Part shown: positions 18,827-28,003 of the stretch, in pieces | Position numbering within the stretch: the first letter of the stretch is position 1 | Layout of the letters: each line of letters starts with the position of its first letter | Source of the DNA: Planctomycetota bacterium | Lineage (GTDB): Bacteria > Planctomycetota > UBA1135 > UBA2386 | Reading direction: 5' to 3' | DNA length: 64,000 bases | Assembly: GCA_021776805.1 (NCBI GenBank) | Contig: JAJFFD010000168.1 | Span: 1-64,000 of the forward strand | Position numbers and translations under genes: made by a program | The notes under the pieces: generated by a model | The model's input: only the letters and a program-made list of their open reading frames with translations | Told to the model about the DNA's origin: nothing | Databases searched by the model: none

Positions 18827-19791
18827 GCTTCGAGTTCCTGCAGTTCGCGATCCATGTGTCTGCCGGGCAGCCGGATGACTGTCGGTGCTACCGGCGGTGG
18901 GGCTGGGGCCTTCGTGGGCAGAGAGCTCGTCTCCGCCAAGAAGGCGAGGAGCTCCGCGAAACTTGCATGCCCTTCGCCATAGGTCTGGCTCAGGCCTTGA
19001 GTATGCAGGGCCAGGGGTCGCTTGCCATCACGAGCATGAATCGCCAGGGTCGTGATGAGGGAGAGACAGCGTTCGAGCTTGTCAGCTGCGCAGCGCCGAT
19101 CCAGTTGCAGCTCAATGCCCGGCGCCGAGTGACCCTCGAGCTCTTTGACCACTAGCTCGCGTCGTCGAGCACTGGCGCGCCAGTGGATCAGTTTGAGCGG
19201 ATCACCGGCCTGGTAGTCGCGAACTCCACTCGGACCCATGTCTCCCGAGTTGCTGAGAACTTCTCCGATGACCTCGTCGAGCACGCCTCCGCCCTGCTGC
19301 GTGCCGGCATCGTCGAGAGGCCTGGGGTGAACCAGGAGCTTGGTCTCGCAATCGGATCGTCGATATCGACGCAGCAGGCCGAGGGGGTAGTTCGAGTGGA
19401 TCTCGAGATAGTCGATGCTGTATGCGCCGCGCGAAAGCGCTGGCAATTGCACATCGATCTGTGCCTCTCCTTGCAGAACTTCGACTCGGCCGAGGGCATG
19501 TCGTCTGCCGGCAACGCGCAGGCTTGCCTGGATGTTGAAGCGCTTGCGCTGGTCGCCGGTGAGCTTGAGTCGGACCCTCGCCATGCTCTCCGCGGGGTAA
19601 GGGCTGAGGCCGGTCAGCTCTCCTTGCACTCTGCCGAGATTGCGGAAGGTCGAGAACAAGCTCAATAGAAGGAGCGTGCTCAAGAAGGACAGGAGCAAGA
19701 AGAAGAGGTTCGTGTAGGGGCTGACGAAATAGGCGGCGATGATGGTCAGATAGAAGGTGAGCGCCTTGATTCCGAAAGCTGTCGGTCGCAT
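18823..19791 (-). CDS. DUF58 domain protein
   Basis: 322 aa from ATG 19791 ('MRPTAFGIKALTFYLTIIAAYFVSPYTN'), 1 nt after the MoxR stop. Two membrane helices open the protein. The DUF58 core follows with 'GPSGVRDYQAGDPLKLIHWRASARRRELVVKELE', a von Willebrand A-like fold signature. In this conserved gene set DUF58 proteins work with the MoxR ATPase upstream and the transglutaminase protein downstream; the complex probably acts as a chaperone for envelope or metal-dependent proteins, which is inferred from other bacteria. Confidence 0.88.
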   Translation of the reverse strand: MRPTAFGIKALTFYLTIIAAYFVSPYTNLFFLLLSFLSTLLLLSLFSTFRNLGRVQGELTGLSPYPAESMARVRLKLTGDQRKRFNIQASLRVAGRRHALGRVEVLQGEAQIDVQLPALSRGAYSIDYLEIHSNYPLGLLRRYRRSDCETKLLVHPRPLDDAGTQQGGGVLDEVIGEVLSNSGDMGPSGVRDYQAGDPLKLIHWRASARRRELVVKELEGHSAPGIELQLDRRCAADKLERCLSLITTLAIHARDGKRPLALHTQGLSQTYGEGHASFAELLAFLAETSSLPTKAPAPPPVAPTVIRLPGRHMDRELQELEA

Positions 19792-19792
19792 C

Positions 19793-20731
19793 TCAGAGCT
19801 CGACGGGTACGGATCCGAGGAGCTCGTTGAGCATCGTGCTCGCTTCGCCACCGCCCTTGAGGAAGATACGATGGGTGAGCACTGCCTGTGCCATGGCTTT
19901 GAGGTCGTCGGGCAGCACGTATTCGCGACCTTGCATGAGAGCCATCGCCCGACCAGCGCGCAGCCAATTGAGGGCGGCGCGTGGGCTGGCGCCGAGAGCG
20001 ACCTCTTCGTGTTGACGCGTCGCCTCGACGAAGCGGAAGCAGTACTGCGCGACAGGCTCGCTGACCTCTACCTCGTCTACCGCAGCGATGAGAGAGCGGA
20101 GCTGATCGAGATCGATCACCGGTTCGAGTGCCTCGAGGCTGCGCTCCGGTTTTTCACCCATGTACAGGCTGAGCTCTTTCTCTGCAGACGGATACTCGAG
20201 TTCGACGCGGACCAGGAAGCGATCCAAGGCTGCTTCCGGGACTGGAAAGGTGCCGTGGAATTCGATGGGATTGCGCGTGGCCAGCACCATGAATGGATCA
20301 GCCAATTCGATGGTCTTGCCTTCGACAGTGACTTTGCCGTTCTCCATGGCTTCGAGTAGGCAGGAGAGGGTGCGTGGACTTGTGCGATTGATCTCGTCGG
20401 TCAACACGATGTTGGCGAAGAGGGGGCCGCGGACGAAGCTGAACTTCTCAGCCCCGGGTCGCCAGACCATCGAGCCCACGATGTCGGTGGGCATGAGGTC
20501 GTTGGTGAACTGCACGCGATTGAAGCTGCCGGCTACGCAGCGGGCGAGAGTCCTCGCGAGGAGTGTCTTGCCGATGCCGGGAATGCCCTCGATCAGTACG
20601 TGGCCCTGGGCGAGGAGCGCGACCAACATTGGTTCGAGGGTTTCATGCCTGATCGCCACGACGGAAGTCAGGCGTTCGCGGATGGTCTCAATCAGGCTTT
20701 GCGCGTCCAATGCGCGCGTCATGCTGGTCAA
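19793..20731 (-). CDS. MoxR-family AAA+ ATPase
   Basis: 312 aa. Walker A 'IEGIPGIGKTLLART' and Walker B 'ANIVLTDEINR' are intact; sensor-like 'FMVLATRNPIEFHGTFPVPEAALDRFL' and the C-terminal lid 'GASPRAALNWLRAGRAMALMQGR' are typical of MoxR. It leads a four-gene operon (MoxR, DUF58, transglutaminase, TraB-like). MoxR ATPases act as chaperones for partner proteins with vWA-like domains, here most likely the DUF58 protein. Confidence 0.93.
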   Translation of the reverse strand: MTSMTRALDAQSLIETIRERLTSVVAIRHETLEPMLVALLAQGHVLIEGIPGIGKTLLARTLARCVAGSFNRVQFTNDLMPTDIVGSMVWRPGAEKFSFVRGPLFANIVLTDEINRTSPRTLSCLLEAMENGKVTVEGKTIELADPFMVLATRNPIEFHGTFPVPEAALDRFLVRVELEYPSAEKELSLYMGEKPERSLEALEPVIDLDQLRSLIAAVDEVEVSEPVAQYCFRFVEATRQHEEVALGASPRAALNWLRAGRAMALMQGREYVLPDDLKAMAQAVLTHRIFLKGGGEASTMLNELLGSVPVEL

Positions 20732-20884
20732 ATGGTTTCTCCCGGTTGCTCTTCACTCTTGTCGGCAACCGGCGAATCGTCCTTTTGCTCACCCGAGGAC
20801 TGCTGAGGAGCCTCCCTTGTCATGGGGAACTGACCTATCGAAGACGAGGGCTGCCGATAGACTCTCAGGGAGTAGAACCGAGCA

Positions 20885-22246
20885 GTGAAGATCCTCCACA
20901 TCAGCCATGGCTTCCCGCCGGAAAGCATCGGTGGCACCGAGCTTTACCTGCGCAACCTCGTTGCTGCCCAGGCAGAGGCTGGCCACCAGGTCCTGGTGCT
21001 CAGTGGATGCAAGGAGCTTCGCTCGGAGGTGCAGCTGGAGGAGATCGAGCAGGAGGGAGTCCGGGTCCTGCGAATCTATCGGGACGATCTCTACTTCGAT
21101 CACTTCGCCAAGCTCTACCACCCGGTGGTTGGGGAGAAGGTCCGCGCGGTCCTCAGCGCCGAGAAGCCCGATCTGGTCCATGTGCATCAGTGGATCCGGC
21201 TGACCAGCAATCTCGTGGAAATCGCCAGCGATTTGGGCATCAAGACCCTGGTTACCCTTCACGACTTGTACTCCTCATGTCCGCGCTGCTTTCGGGTGAA
21301 CCGGGACAATGAACACTGCGAGCTGCGGCTCTCCGTGGAGAGCTGTTTGGACTGTGTGCCGCGCTTTGGCCATGAGTCGCGTGGGGAGATTCAGCAGAGC
21401 ATCCAGGTCTTTGCGGCTCAGTTTTCTGCTGAGCTCTGCCGGGCAGGGCGGGTGCTGGTTTCCAATCAGGCGACCGCTGAGATCATCGCTGCGAATACGG
21501 CTGTGGATCTGCAGGCCCTCGAGATTCTGCCCATTCCCTACCGGCCGCGTCTTCGCGAGGGACTGCCAGATCAAGCCCTTCCGGATGAGGCAATGCCGGC
21601 CGATGGCGAGACGCTGCGCTTTGCCTACTGGGGCAGCGTGACCCGCCGCAAGGGCTGCCTGCATCTGCTGCAGGCTTTTCGCGCGCTCTGCGAATCCTGG
21701 CAGGGAAGGCCCATCGAACTGCACCTCTTTGGGCCGCCAGAGAGCGATGAATTCGCGGCGGAGCTAGACCGCCTGGCCGCTGGTTTGCCAGTGAAGCGGC
21801 ATGGCCCCTTTGCCCTGGAGGATGTAGCCGCGGCCAAGATTCACATGGCGGTTTTCCCAGCCCTGGGCTTCGAGACCTATGGCCTGGTGCTGGATGAGGC
21901 GACGGAGCTCCGCCTGCCCACCATTCTCAGTGATCTGGGTGCGATGCCAGATCGGGCAGGTGCTGGTGCCCTGAGGGTGGGCCCTGGGGACGCGGATGCG
22001 CTCCTCGCTGCCATGCGCCGCGTTCTCGAAGAACCGGGGTTGATCGCGGCCATGCGGGCCAATCTACCCTTGCCATCGCCGACTCGGGAGGAGCACGCCC
22101 GGCGCCTGGAGGAGATTTACGCCGCGAGCAGGCTCCGTCCGGCCGGGGCGAATGCCACAGAATTGGCAGCTGAGCGAGAAGCTTTCCACCGTCTGCGGCT
22201 GAAGTCCGCGGCTGGCCAGAACTGTCCTGAGGGTGGCCCAGGCTGA
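20885..22246 (+). CDS. GT4-type glycosyltransferase
   Basis: 453 aa from GTG 20885 ('[25 protein letters not shown]'). The N-terminal Rossmann half contains '[24 protein letters not shown]' and a Cys-rich insert ('[14 protein letters not shown]', 'CLDC') seen in some GT4 enzymes. The C-terminal half has '[21 protein letters not shown]' and '[22 protein letters not shown]', the GT-B nucleotide-sugar site. It probably builds a surface glycan. Divergent from the MoxR operon, 153 nt apart; the short gap to icd suggests possible co-transcription. Confidence 0.88.
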   Translation: MKILHISHGFPPESIGGTELYLRNLVAAQAEAGHQVLVLSGCKELRSEVQLEEIEQEGVRVLRIYRDDLYFDHFAKLYHPVVGEKVRAVLSAEKPDLVHVHQWIRLTSNLVEIASDLGIKTLVTLHDLYSSCPRCFRVNRDNEHCELRLSVESCLDCVPRFGHESRGEIQQSIQVFAAQFSAELCRAGRVLVSNQATAEIIAANTAVDLQALEILPIPYRPRLREGLPDQALPDEAMPADGETLRFAYWGSVTRRKGCLHLLQAFRALCESWQGRPIELHLFGPPESDEFAAELDRLAAGLPVKRHGPFALEDVAAAKIHMAVFPALGFETYGLVLDEATELRLPTILSDLGAMPDRAGAGALRVGPGDADALLAAMRRVLEEPGLIAAMRANLPLPSPTREEHARRLEEIYAASRLRPAGANATELAAEREAFHRLRLKSAAGQNCPEGGPG

Positions 22247-22286
22247 GGCCTCGCATTCCCCGCGAAAGCAGGTTAGAAACACCGCG

Positions 22287-23510
22287 ATGGCCGAGAAAAT
22301 CACCATGTCGAGCGAGGGGCTGCAGGTCCCGGCAGAGCCGATCATCCCTTTTATCGATGGCGACGGCACCGGGCCCGATATCTGGCGCGCATCCGTGCGA
22401 GTCTTTGATGCGGCGGTCGACAAGGCCTACGGCGGCGATCGTCGAGTGGCCTGGAAGCAGGTGCAGGCGGGTGAGGCCTCCTTCAAGGAGACTGGAGAAT
22501 GGCTGCCCGATGCCACCGTCGAGGCCTTCCGTGAGAATCTTGTCGGCATCAAGGGCCCGCTGACCACGCCCGTGGGTGGCGGCATCCGCAGCCTGAACGT
22601 GGCTCTGCGACAGAAGCTCGACCTCTATACCTGCCTCCGGCCCGTGCGCTACTTCGATGGTGTGCCGAGTCCGGTCAAGCACCCGGAACGCACGGACATG
22701 GCCATCTTCCGTGAGAACACGGAAGACATCTATGCTGGCATCGAATTCGCGGAAGGCAGCCCGGAGGCGAACACTTTCAAGGGTCTGATCAAAGAGAACT
22801 TCCCAGAGCTCTTCGCCAAGGTGCGCTTTCCCGACACGGCCGGCTTCGGCATCAAGCCAGTTTCCCGGGAGGGGACCAGCCGGCTGGTGCGTGCGGCCAT
22901 CGAGTACGCTTTCGCCAACAAGAAGGACAGCGTCACCCTTGTGCACAAGGGCAACATCATGAAGTTCACCGAGGGTGCCTTCATGGAATGGGGCTACGAG
23001 CTCGCGCAGAAGGAGTACGGGGCTGTCGACTTCGAGGGTGGTCCCTGGCAGCAGATCAGCAAGGACGGGCACAAGGTGATCATCAAGGATGTGATCGCTG
23101 ACGCCTTCCTGCAGCAGATCTTGACTCGGCCGGCTGAATACAGCGTGATCGCAACCCTCAATCTGAATGGTGACTACATTTCGGATGCTCTGGCTGCCTG
23201 TGTTGGTGGCATCGGCATCGCTCCTGGCGGCAACGTCAACTACGAGACCGGCATTTCGATCTTCGAGGCTACGCACGGGACTGCGCCGAAGTATGCGGAC
23301 CAGGACAAGGTCAACCCGGGTTCGGTGATCCTCTCGGGAGAGATGATGTTCCGCCACATGGGCTGGACCGAGGCCGCGGACTTGATCGTCAAGGGCATGA
23401 ACGGCGCCATCTCTGCAAAGACGGTGACCTATGATTTCCATCGCCTGATGGATGGAGCTACTCTGCTCAAGTGCTCCGAGTTCGGCTCGGCAGTCATCGA
23501 GCACATGTAG
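22287..23510 (+). CDS. icd: NADP-dependent isocitrate dehydrogenase
   Basis: 407 aa from ATG 22287. It converts isocitrate to 2-oxoglutarate in the TCA cycle. It is the E. coli-type homodimeric enzyme: '[13 protein letters not shown]', the substrate loop '[17 protein letters not shown]' with the regulatory Ser, '[20 protein letters not shown]', '[12 protein letters not shown]' and '[21 protein letters not shown]'. The Lys-Tyr in 'APKYA' supports NADP specificity. Length is close to the usual 416. It is followed 12 nt later by the biotin carboxylase gene, so the two may be co-transcribed. Confidence 0.95.
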   Translation: MAEKITMSSEGLQVPAEPIIPFIDGDGTGPDIWRASVRVFDAAVDKAYGGDRRVAWKQVQAGEASFKETGEWLPDATVEAFRENLVGIKGPLTTPVGGGIRSLNVALRQKLDLYTCLRPVRYFDGVPSPVKHPERTDMAIFRENTEDIYAGIEFAEGSPEANTFKGLIKENFPELFAKVRFPDTAGFGIKPVSREGTSRLVRAAIEYAFANKKDSVTLVHKGNIMKFTEGAFMEWGYELAQKEYGAVDFEGGPWQQISKDGHKVIIKDVIADAFLQQILTRPAEYSVIATLNLNGDYISDALAACVGGIGIAPGGNVNYETGISIFEATHGTAPKYADQDKVNPGSVILSGEMMFRHMGWTEAADLIVKGMNGAISAKTVTYDFHRLMDGATLLKCSEFGSAVIEHM

Positions 23511-23522
23511 CCCGCATCCTTC

Positions 23523-25037
23523 ATGCCTACTCCCTTCTCCAGGGTTCTGATCGCCAATCGAGGGGAGATCGCGGTACGTGTAGCCCGCTCCCTGCGCGAG
23601 ATGGGGATCGAAGCGGTGGCGGTCTACAGCGATGTGGATCGCGGGGCAGCCCACTGTGATGCGGCGGATCTGGCGATTGGCCTCGGCGGTGCGAGTGCGG
23701 CTGAGTCCTATCTGGATGGGAATGCGGTCCTCGCGGCGGCCAGGGCCTGTGGGGCCGAGGCCATTCATCCGGGCTACGGGTTCTTGAGCGAGAACGCTGC
23801 CTTTGCCCGGGCAGTGGAGGCAGCCGGGCTTTGCTTCATCGGACCAAGCGCGGAGACCATGGAGATCCTCGGCGCGAAGATGAGCGCGCGGGCAGCGGCA
23901 GCGAAGGCTGGCGTGCCGGTGGTGCCTGGTTGGAATGAGGACTCCGGGGACGATGAGGACATGCTCGAGCGCGCCCGGGAGGTTGGCTTCCCCTTGATGG
24001 TCAAAGCCTCCGCTGGGGGAGGCGGCAAGGGGATGCGACAAGTGCAGGATGAGAGCAGTTTTCTCTCGGATCTTGCTGCCGGGCGGCGCGAGGCGAAGGC
24101 TGCCTTTGGTGACGCGAGCATGCTGCTCGAGCGGGTGATTCACCCGGCGCGGCATGTGGAGATTCAGATTCTCGGCGACAATCAGGGCAAGGTGGTTTCC
24201 TTGCACGAGAGGGAGTGTTCTGTGCAGCGGCGACATCAAAAGGTGCTCGAGGAGGCACCCTCGCCGGCGGTGGATAGTGAATTGCGGGCTCGCATGGGAG
24301 CCGCCGCAGTGAAGCTCGCCGAATCCATCGGCTACCGTAATGCGGGGACGGTCGAATTCCTGCTCGACGCCAAGGGAGAGTTCTACTTCCTGGAGGTCAA
24401 CACGCGTCTCCAGGTCGAGCATCCCGTGACCGAGATGGTTCTCGGTCTGGACCTTGTGCAGCTGCAGGTCGCTCTCGCTGCCGGCGAAAGCATCGTGAAG
24501 CTCCTTGCTGGCAAGGACCTCACGCCGCGTGGGCATGCAATCGAGGCGCGAATCTATGCAGAGCAGCCGGAGCGCGGCTTCTTGCCTGCTGCTGGCACGC
24601 TTGTGCGGGTGATTGAAGCCCGTGGGCCGGGTATACGCGTTGATTCTGGCGTGCGCAGCGGCGACGAAGTGAGCGTTCACTATGACCCGATGCTCGCGAA
24701 GCTGATTGTGCATGCACCGGATCGGCTCAGCGCTTGCCGGCGCATGGCTTTGGCATTGCGCGATTCTGCCTATCTCGGCATCCCGGGGAATCTGGACTTC
24801 CTGCTGCGCATCGTTGAGTCGGAGGACTTTCAGCAAGGCGAGTTGCGCACAGACTTTGTTGATCTTCATCCGGAACTCTTGGAACTGCCGGAGGAGCCTC
24901 CGCCAGAGGTATTGATGGCAGCAGCGCTCTTGGCGCGTAGTTCAGGCTCGGTATCCGCGGTCGATTCCAAGGGAGCGACGGAGGATGCCTGGCGGGAGAT
25001 GGGCCCGATTCGCCTTTGGCCGGGAGCCGGCAAGTGA
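23523..25037 (+). CDS. mccA: Biotin carboxylase part of an acyl-CoA carboxylase alpha subunit (split mccA-like)
   Basis: 504 aa. The biotin carboxylase ATP-grasp domain fills residues 1-450: 'VLIANRGEIAVRVARSLREMGIE', 'AIHPGYGFLSENAAFARA', the ATP loop 'VKASAGGGGKGMRQV', 'ERECSVQRRHQKVLEEAPS' and 'FLEVNTRLQVEHPVTEMV'. The last 50 residues ('PPPEVLMAAALLARSSG...DAWREMGPIRLW') look like the start of the BT linker domain found in MCC and PCC alpha subunits, so the frame ends inside that domain. The next gene starts on an overlapping GTGA and supplies the rest. It would use ATP and bicarbonate to carboxylate biotin. Confidence 0.9.
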   Translation: MPTPFSRVLIANRGEIAVRVARSLREMGIEAVAVYSDVDRGAAHCDAADLAIGLGGASAAESYLDGNAVLAAARACGAEAIHPGYGFLSENAAFARAVEAAGLCFIGPSAETMEILGAKMSARAAAAKAGVPVVPGWNEDSGDDEDMLERAREVGFPLMVKASAGGGGKGMRQVQDESSFLSDLAAGRREAKAAFGDASMLLERVIHPARHVEIQILGDNQGKVVSLHERECSVQRRHQKVLEEAPSPAVDSELRARMGAAAVKLAESIGYRNAGTVEFLLDAKGEFYFLEVNTRLQVEHPVTEMVLGLDLVQLQVALAAGESIVKLLAGKDLTPRGHAIEARIYAEQPERGFLPAAGTLVRVIEARGPGIRVDSGVRSGDEVSVHYDPMLAKLIVHAPDRLSACRRMALALRDSAYLGIPGNLDFLLRIVESEDFQQGELRTDFVDLHPELLELPEEPPPEVLMAAALLARSSGSVSAVDSKGATEDAWREMGPIRLWPGAGK

Positions 25038-25531
25038 TCTGGCAGAAGGACTACCTGCTTTCCGGTGAGGCCCGCCGCCTCGTCCTGGAGCATCTCGGGC
25101 ATGGGCACTACCGCCTGCAGGACGATGACCGAAGCTATGACTTCGAATCGAATCTGCGCGAGCCCGGGCTTGTGGATTTTGTTTGGAAGGGTAGGCGATA
25201 CGTGGCACGGGGTGTTGCCACGGACACCGGCATGCAACTGCGCATGGACGGTCGCACCTGGGACTTGCACGAAGCCCGAATTCTCGCCGTTGCCGCAAGC
25301 CTCGAGGCCAACGGGGAAGTGACTGCGCCGATGACCGGCACGATCCTGCAGGTGCTCGTTGCCGAGGGTGACCAGGTCAAGCGAGGTCAGCCCCTTGCGG
25401 TTCTCTCGGCAATGAAGATGGAGCATCGCCTCGAAGCAGAGCTCGACGGAGTGGTAGTGGAACTGCATGCCAAGGAAGGAGCGAACGTGGATCAGGGAGA
25501 TCTCCTGATTCGTGTCGAAGCAGAGACCTAG
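25034..25531 (+). CDS. Biotin carboxyl carrier half of the acyl-CoA carboxylase alpha subunit
   Basis: 165 aa from GTG 25034, which overlaps the TGA of the biotin carboxylase gene by 3 bases (GTGA). The C-terminal 75 residues are a biotinyl domain ('VTAPMTGTILQVLVAEGDQVKRG', biotin Lys128 in 'LSAMKMEH'). The N-terminal 90 residues ('LLSGEARRLVLEHLGHGHYRLQ', 'YVARGVATDTGMQLRMDGRTW') look like the remaining BT domain. Together with the preceding gene the length (about 668 aa) equals a normal one-piece MCC alpha. It may be a real split gene, or a frameshift. Its stop shares a CTAG with the convergent transposase. Confidence 0.88.
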   Translation: MIWQKDYLLSGEARRLVLEHLGHGHYRLQDDDRSYDFESNLREPGLVDFVWKGRRYVARGVATDTGMQLRMDGRTWDLHEARILAVAASLEANGEVTAPMTGTILQVLVAEGDQVKRGQPLAVLSAMKMEHRLEAELDGVVVELHAKEGANVDQGDLLIRVEAET

Positions 25532-26238
25532 GCGCCCGCCCCCCGGGGAAGTTCGAACACACTGAGCAGGCCGCGACGGCGCCAGCCCTTCTTGAGCAGC
25601 CATGTCCCTGCCTTAGATGTCGCCTGCGGGGGCTGATTTCGCATTGCGAGCTTCTCCCGCCAGCCGCTGAACCAGGCTGCGGAGGAGAAGTAGTCGAGAG
25701 CTAGTCGGAGTCGGACACCGTGTTTCTTAGCGTTTTGGAGCACATAGACGAGAGCGTTGCGCACCTCTCGCGCCGTCTTTAGCACGTGGTCGTGGTAGCG
25801 GTCGGAGAATACGGGTCCCTTGCGACCCCAGAGCTTGTTGAGTCCTTTGGCCAGTCGGACGAGAAGGCCCTGCATACCTTTGGCGAGCGCTTCCCTTCCC
25901 TTTGCTTCAGCCAAAATGTGGATGTGATTGCTGAGCACTGAGTACTCAACCAGGCGAAAACCAAAGCGCTCACAGCCTGCGGCAAAGGCGCGGAGGACGA
26001 CTGCGTACTCCTTACTCCTTCTCAAGGATGGGAGGCCTCCTAGTAGTCGCGTCGTGACATGCACCGGGAATCGTGCCGCGAGAGGTCTGCGCGGTCGATG
26101 TCCAACTCCCGCACGTTTGTTCTTTGGCTTGCGGCCAGCACCTTCCCGTGCACCACCCCAGTTCTTGTAGACGAACACACCTTGAACCGCTCGCTTTCGT
26201 TTCCTGCTTGTCACCTTGTTCCCTTTCCTGCTTGTCAC
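25528..26238 (-). CDS. REP-associated tyrosine transposase (RAYT, Y1/HUH family)
   Basis: 236 aa from GTG 26238. The HUH motif is 'LSNHIHILAEA' (His105, His107) and the catalytic Tyr is Tyr165 in 'RNALVYVLQNAKKH'. The N-terminal 'GGAREGAGRKPKNKRAGVGHRPR' is a signature of the large Gly-rich RAYT subgroup common in GC-rich bacteria. The first 20 residues are a near-duplicated 'VTSRKxxK' segment, matching a DNA repeat. A GTG 24 nt further in is an alternative start. Such proteins are usually domesticated single-copy genes that process REP hairpins. Confidence 0.88.
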   Translation of the reverse strand: MTSRKGNKVTSRKRKRAVQGVFVYKNWGGAREGAGRKPKNKRAGVGHRPRRPLAARFPVHVTTRLLGGLPSLRRSKEYAVVLRAFAAGCERFGFRLVEYSVLSNHIHILAEAKGREALAKGMQGLLVRLAKGLNKLWGRKGPVFSDRYHDHVLKTAREVRNALVYVLQNAKKHGVRLRLALDYFSSAAWFSGWREKLAMRNQPPQATSKAGTWLLKKGWRRRGLLSVFELPRGAGA

Positions 26239-26288
26239 CCGGCGTGCAATTCTGTTGCCACCTTGTTTGCCACTTCGCTTGCTGCATC

Positions 26289-26322
26289 GCTGACAACCGC
26301 GCTGACAACCGCGCTGACAACC
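26289..26322 (+). repeat. 12-bp tandem repeat, 2.8 copies
   Basis: GCTGACAACCGC is repeated at 26289-26300 and 26301-26312 with a partial third copy (GCTGACAACC) at 26313-26322. It lies about 50 nt upstream of the RAYT start on that gene's strand. Confidence 0.8.
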
Positions 26323-26458
26323 TTGCTTGCTACCTAGGGCCCCACCCTCCTCGCCGTCACGATTGCGCAGGGAATCACCCGGTCATCACCCTGTGCCAAG
26401 GAACCCTCGAGAGTGACGGCTTCCCTGGAAGAAATCTCCAAGGCGGGTCTCCTGCGCA

Positions 26459-26646
26459 GTCACTTGATTGAGCAGAGATCGCCTGCTGCGCAAATATCCT
26501 CGCTATCGTGAATAGAGTTGTTGGCGAAGATGCTGCGAGACCATCCTAGATTGCTGTGCGGAATGACTTGTGCGTCTGACGATATGAACGGCGGAGATGT
26601 TTGTGCCGTGGCCTGCCGACTCTGTGTCACTTGATTGAGCAGAGAT
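26459..26646 (+). repeat. 21-bp direct repeat pair, 167 bp apart
   Basis: An identical 21-bp sequence beginning GTCACTTGATTGAGC occurs at 26459-26479 and 26626-26646. It has no obvious hairpin of its own. A duplicated binding site or mobile-element end is possible. Confidence 0.75.
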
Positions 26647-26786
26647 TGTTAGCTGCAGTGGAGGGCATGCGTTGCGGATGCTCTTGGGGCGCGTCTACGG
26701 CAAGTCTGGCTGTCGCCAAGTGCAGCAGGCCTGTTTACTTCTGCATCCGAGCACCGTTCTCGCGAATTGGCCGGCAGAGTCGCGGA

Positions 26787-27698
26787 TCAGTCGCACATGA
26801 GTGCGGCGATGGCAGCGACGGCGACAATATCGTCTGCGGTGCAGCCGCGGGAGAGGTCAAGGCAGGGTTTGGCGAGGCCTTGGATCAAGGGGCCCCAGGC
26901 TTTGAAGCCAGCCAGCCGTTCGGTGATCTTGTAGGCGATGTTGCCCGAGTCGAGGTCGGGGAAGATGAAGACGTTGGCCTGGCCGGCGACCAGGCTGTCA
27001 GGCGCCTTCTTGGTGGCCACGTCGACCACGTAGGCGGCATCGAACTGCAATTCGCCGTCGGCCTCGATGTCCGGTCGCCGCTCTAGAAGTATCTCGAGGG
27101 CCTTTCTGATCTTGTCGACGCGAGGATGGTCAGCGCTGCCCTTGGAAGAGAAGGACAGAAAGGCCACGCGCGGCTCAGCTTCGCTGAGGCGCGCGTGATT
27201 ATCCGCGCAATTCGCGGCGATCACAGCGAGCTGCTCCGCATCTGGCTCGGGAACCACCCCGCAATCCCCGTAGGTCAAGACCTCTTCGCCACGGGCGAGA
27301 AGGAACATGGACGAAACCAGTGGGACCCCTTCCGCGCATCCGACACAGTGCAAGCCTGCTCGGATGACATCCGGCGTCGGCCGCGTGGCACCAGCTACGC
27401 TGGCATCCGCTTCGCCCAAGGCAACTAGAGAAGCTGCGAAGTAGAGCGGGTCCGCGGCGAGTTCTTCCGCCTTGTCCACATCTACACCCCGCCGTTGGCG
27501 GCGGGTATAGATGTGCTCACAGACCCGCGCGAAACGCGGATCCTCGACAGGGTCCGCGACCCAAATCACTTCCGCAATCCCTTCGGTCTCCAATCGCTGC
27601 CGCGCCTCGATCACCCTCGCGTCGCCGGTTTCCGGCAAGACAACTCGCTTCGCGAGTTGCTTTGCGCGGGTCAGTAGCCCTTTGGCAACTGAACTCAG
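26787..27698 (-). CDS. pta: Phosphate acetyl/acyltransferase (Pta catalytic domain only)
   Basis: 303 aa if begun at CTG 27698, or 283 from TTG 27638. The family N-terminus 'AKGLLTRAKQLAKRVVLPETGDARVIEA' lies upstream of the TTG, and no ATG, GTG or TTG occurs there; CTG 27698 overlaps the preceding stop (CTGA). The catalytic domain continues with 'DPLYFAASLVALGEADASVAGATRPTPDVIRAGLHCVG', 'FLSFSSKGSADHPRVDKIRKALE' and 'ANVFIFPDLDSGNIAYKITERLAG'. It lacks the DRTGG regulatory region of long Pta. It interconverts acyl-CoA and acyl phosphate; acetyl versus butyryl specificity cannot be told. Confidence 0.85.
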   Translation of the reverse strand: MSSVAKGLLTRAKQLAKRVVLPETGDARVIEARQRLETEGIAEVIWVADPVEDPRFARVCEHIYTRRQRRGVDVDKAEELAADPLYFAASLVALGEADASVAGATRPTPDVIRAGLHCVGCAEGVPLVSSMFLLARGEEVLTYGDCGVVPEPDAEQLAVIAANCADNHARLSEAEPRVAFLSFSSKGSADHPRVDKIRKALEILLERRPDIEADGELQFDAAYVVDVATKKAPDSLVAGQANVFIFPDLDSGNIAYKITERLAGFKAWGPLIQGLAKPCLDLSRGCTADDIVAVAAIAALMCD

Positions 27699-28003
27699 CG
27701 TTCCAGCTCCATCTCCAGAATCGCCAGCCCATGAGTCTTGCCCTGCGCGTCGGTCTTCAAGCTCGCGCTCCCGCCGCCGCCAAGGCTGTCGTGCAAGATG
27801 AAGTTCAGGGCCAGGAGATTGTCCGCCTCATAGCGTTCCACATGGCCAAGGCAGATCTCTGCGAAGTGCCTCTTCACTCGCTCAACAGTGAGCTCGCGCT
27901 TCAAGAAGGCATAGTCCTCAGCGTTGTGTGCGAAGATCCCAACGTTGCTGCCATCCCCCTTGTCTCCTGACCGTGCCTGGGCAATCTCTCCGAGCTTGAC
28001 CAT
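27695..28003 (-). CDS. AtuA-like ferredoxin-fold small subunit
   Basis: 102 aa: 'MVKLGEIAQARSGDKGDGSNVGIFAHN' and 'NFILHDSLGGGGSASLKTDAQGKTHG'. This is the C-terminal ferredoxin-fold part that in AtuA of acyclic terpene use is fused to the DUF1446 domain. Here it is separate, with its ATG overlapping the DUF1446 stop (TGATG). It probably forms one enzyme with the larger protein. Its stop overlaps the presumed pta start. Confidence 0.85.
   Translation of the reverse strand: MVKLGEIAQARSGDKGDGSNVGIFAHNAEDYAFLKRELTVERVKRHFAEICLGHVERYEADNLLALNFILHDSLGGGGSASLKTDAQGKTHGLAILEMELER

Larger units (their letters stand above)
26239..26786. other. 548-bp gene-free stretch with repeats upstream of RAYT
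   Basis: No coding region with normal features was found. It contains a 12-bp tandem repeat near the transposase end (26289-26322) and a 21-bp direct repeat at 26459-26479 and 26626-26646. The 26490-26600 part is richer in AT than its surroundings. It may be the remnant or target of REP-type elements, or an intergenic region with promoters for the flanking genes. Confidence 0.5.

Noticed and set aside
21927-24869. 980-codon open frame on the minus strand opposite icd and the biotin carboxylase gene
   Set aside because: It is antisense to two certain genes, is rich in His, Arg and Leu, and has no recognisable motif; long antisense frames are expected in GC-rich coding DNA.
25010-25037. Programmed -1 frameshift joining the biotin carboxylase and carrier genes
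   Set aside because: No classic slippery heptamer is visible near the junction; an overlapping GTGA start explains it more simply.
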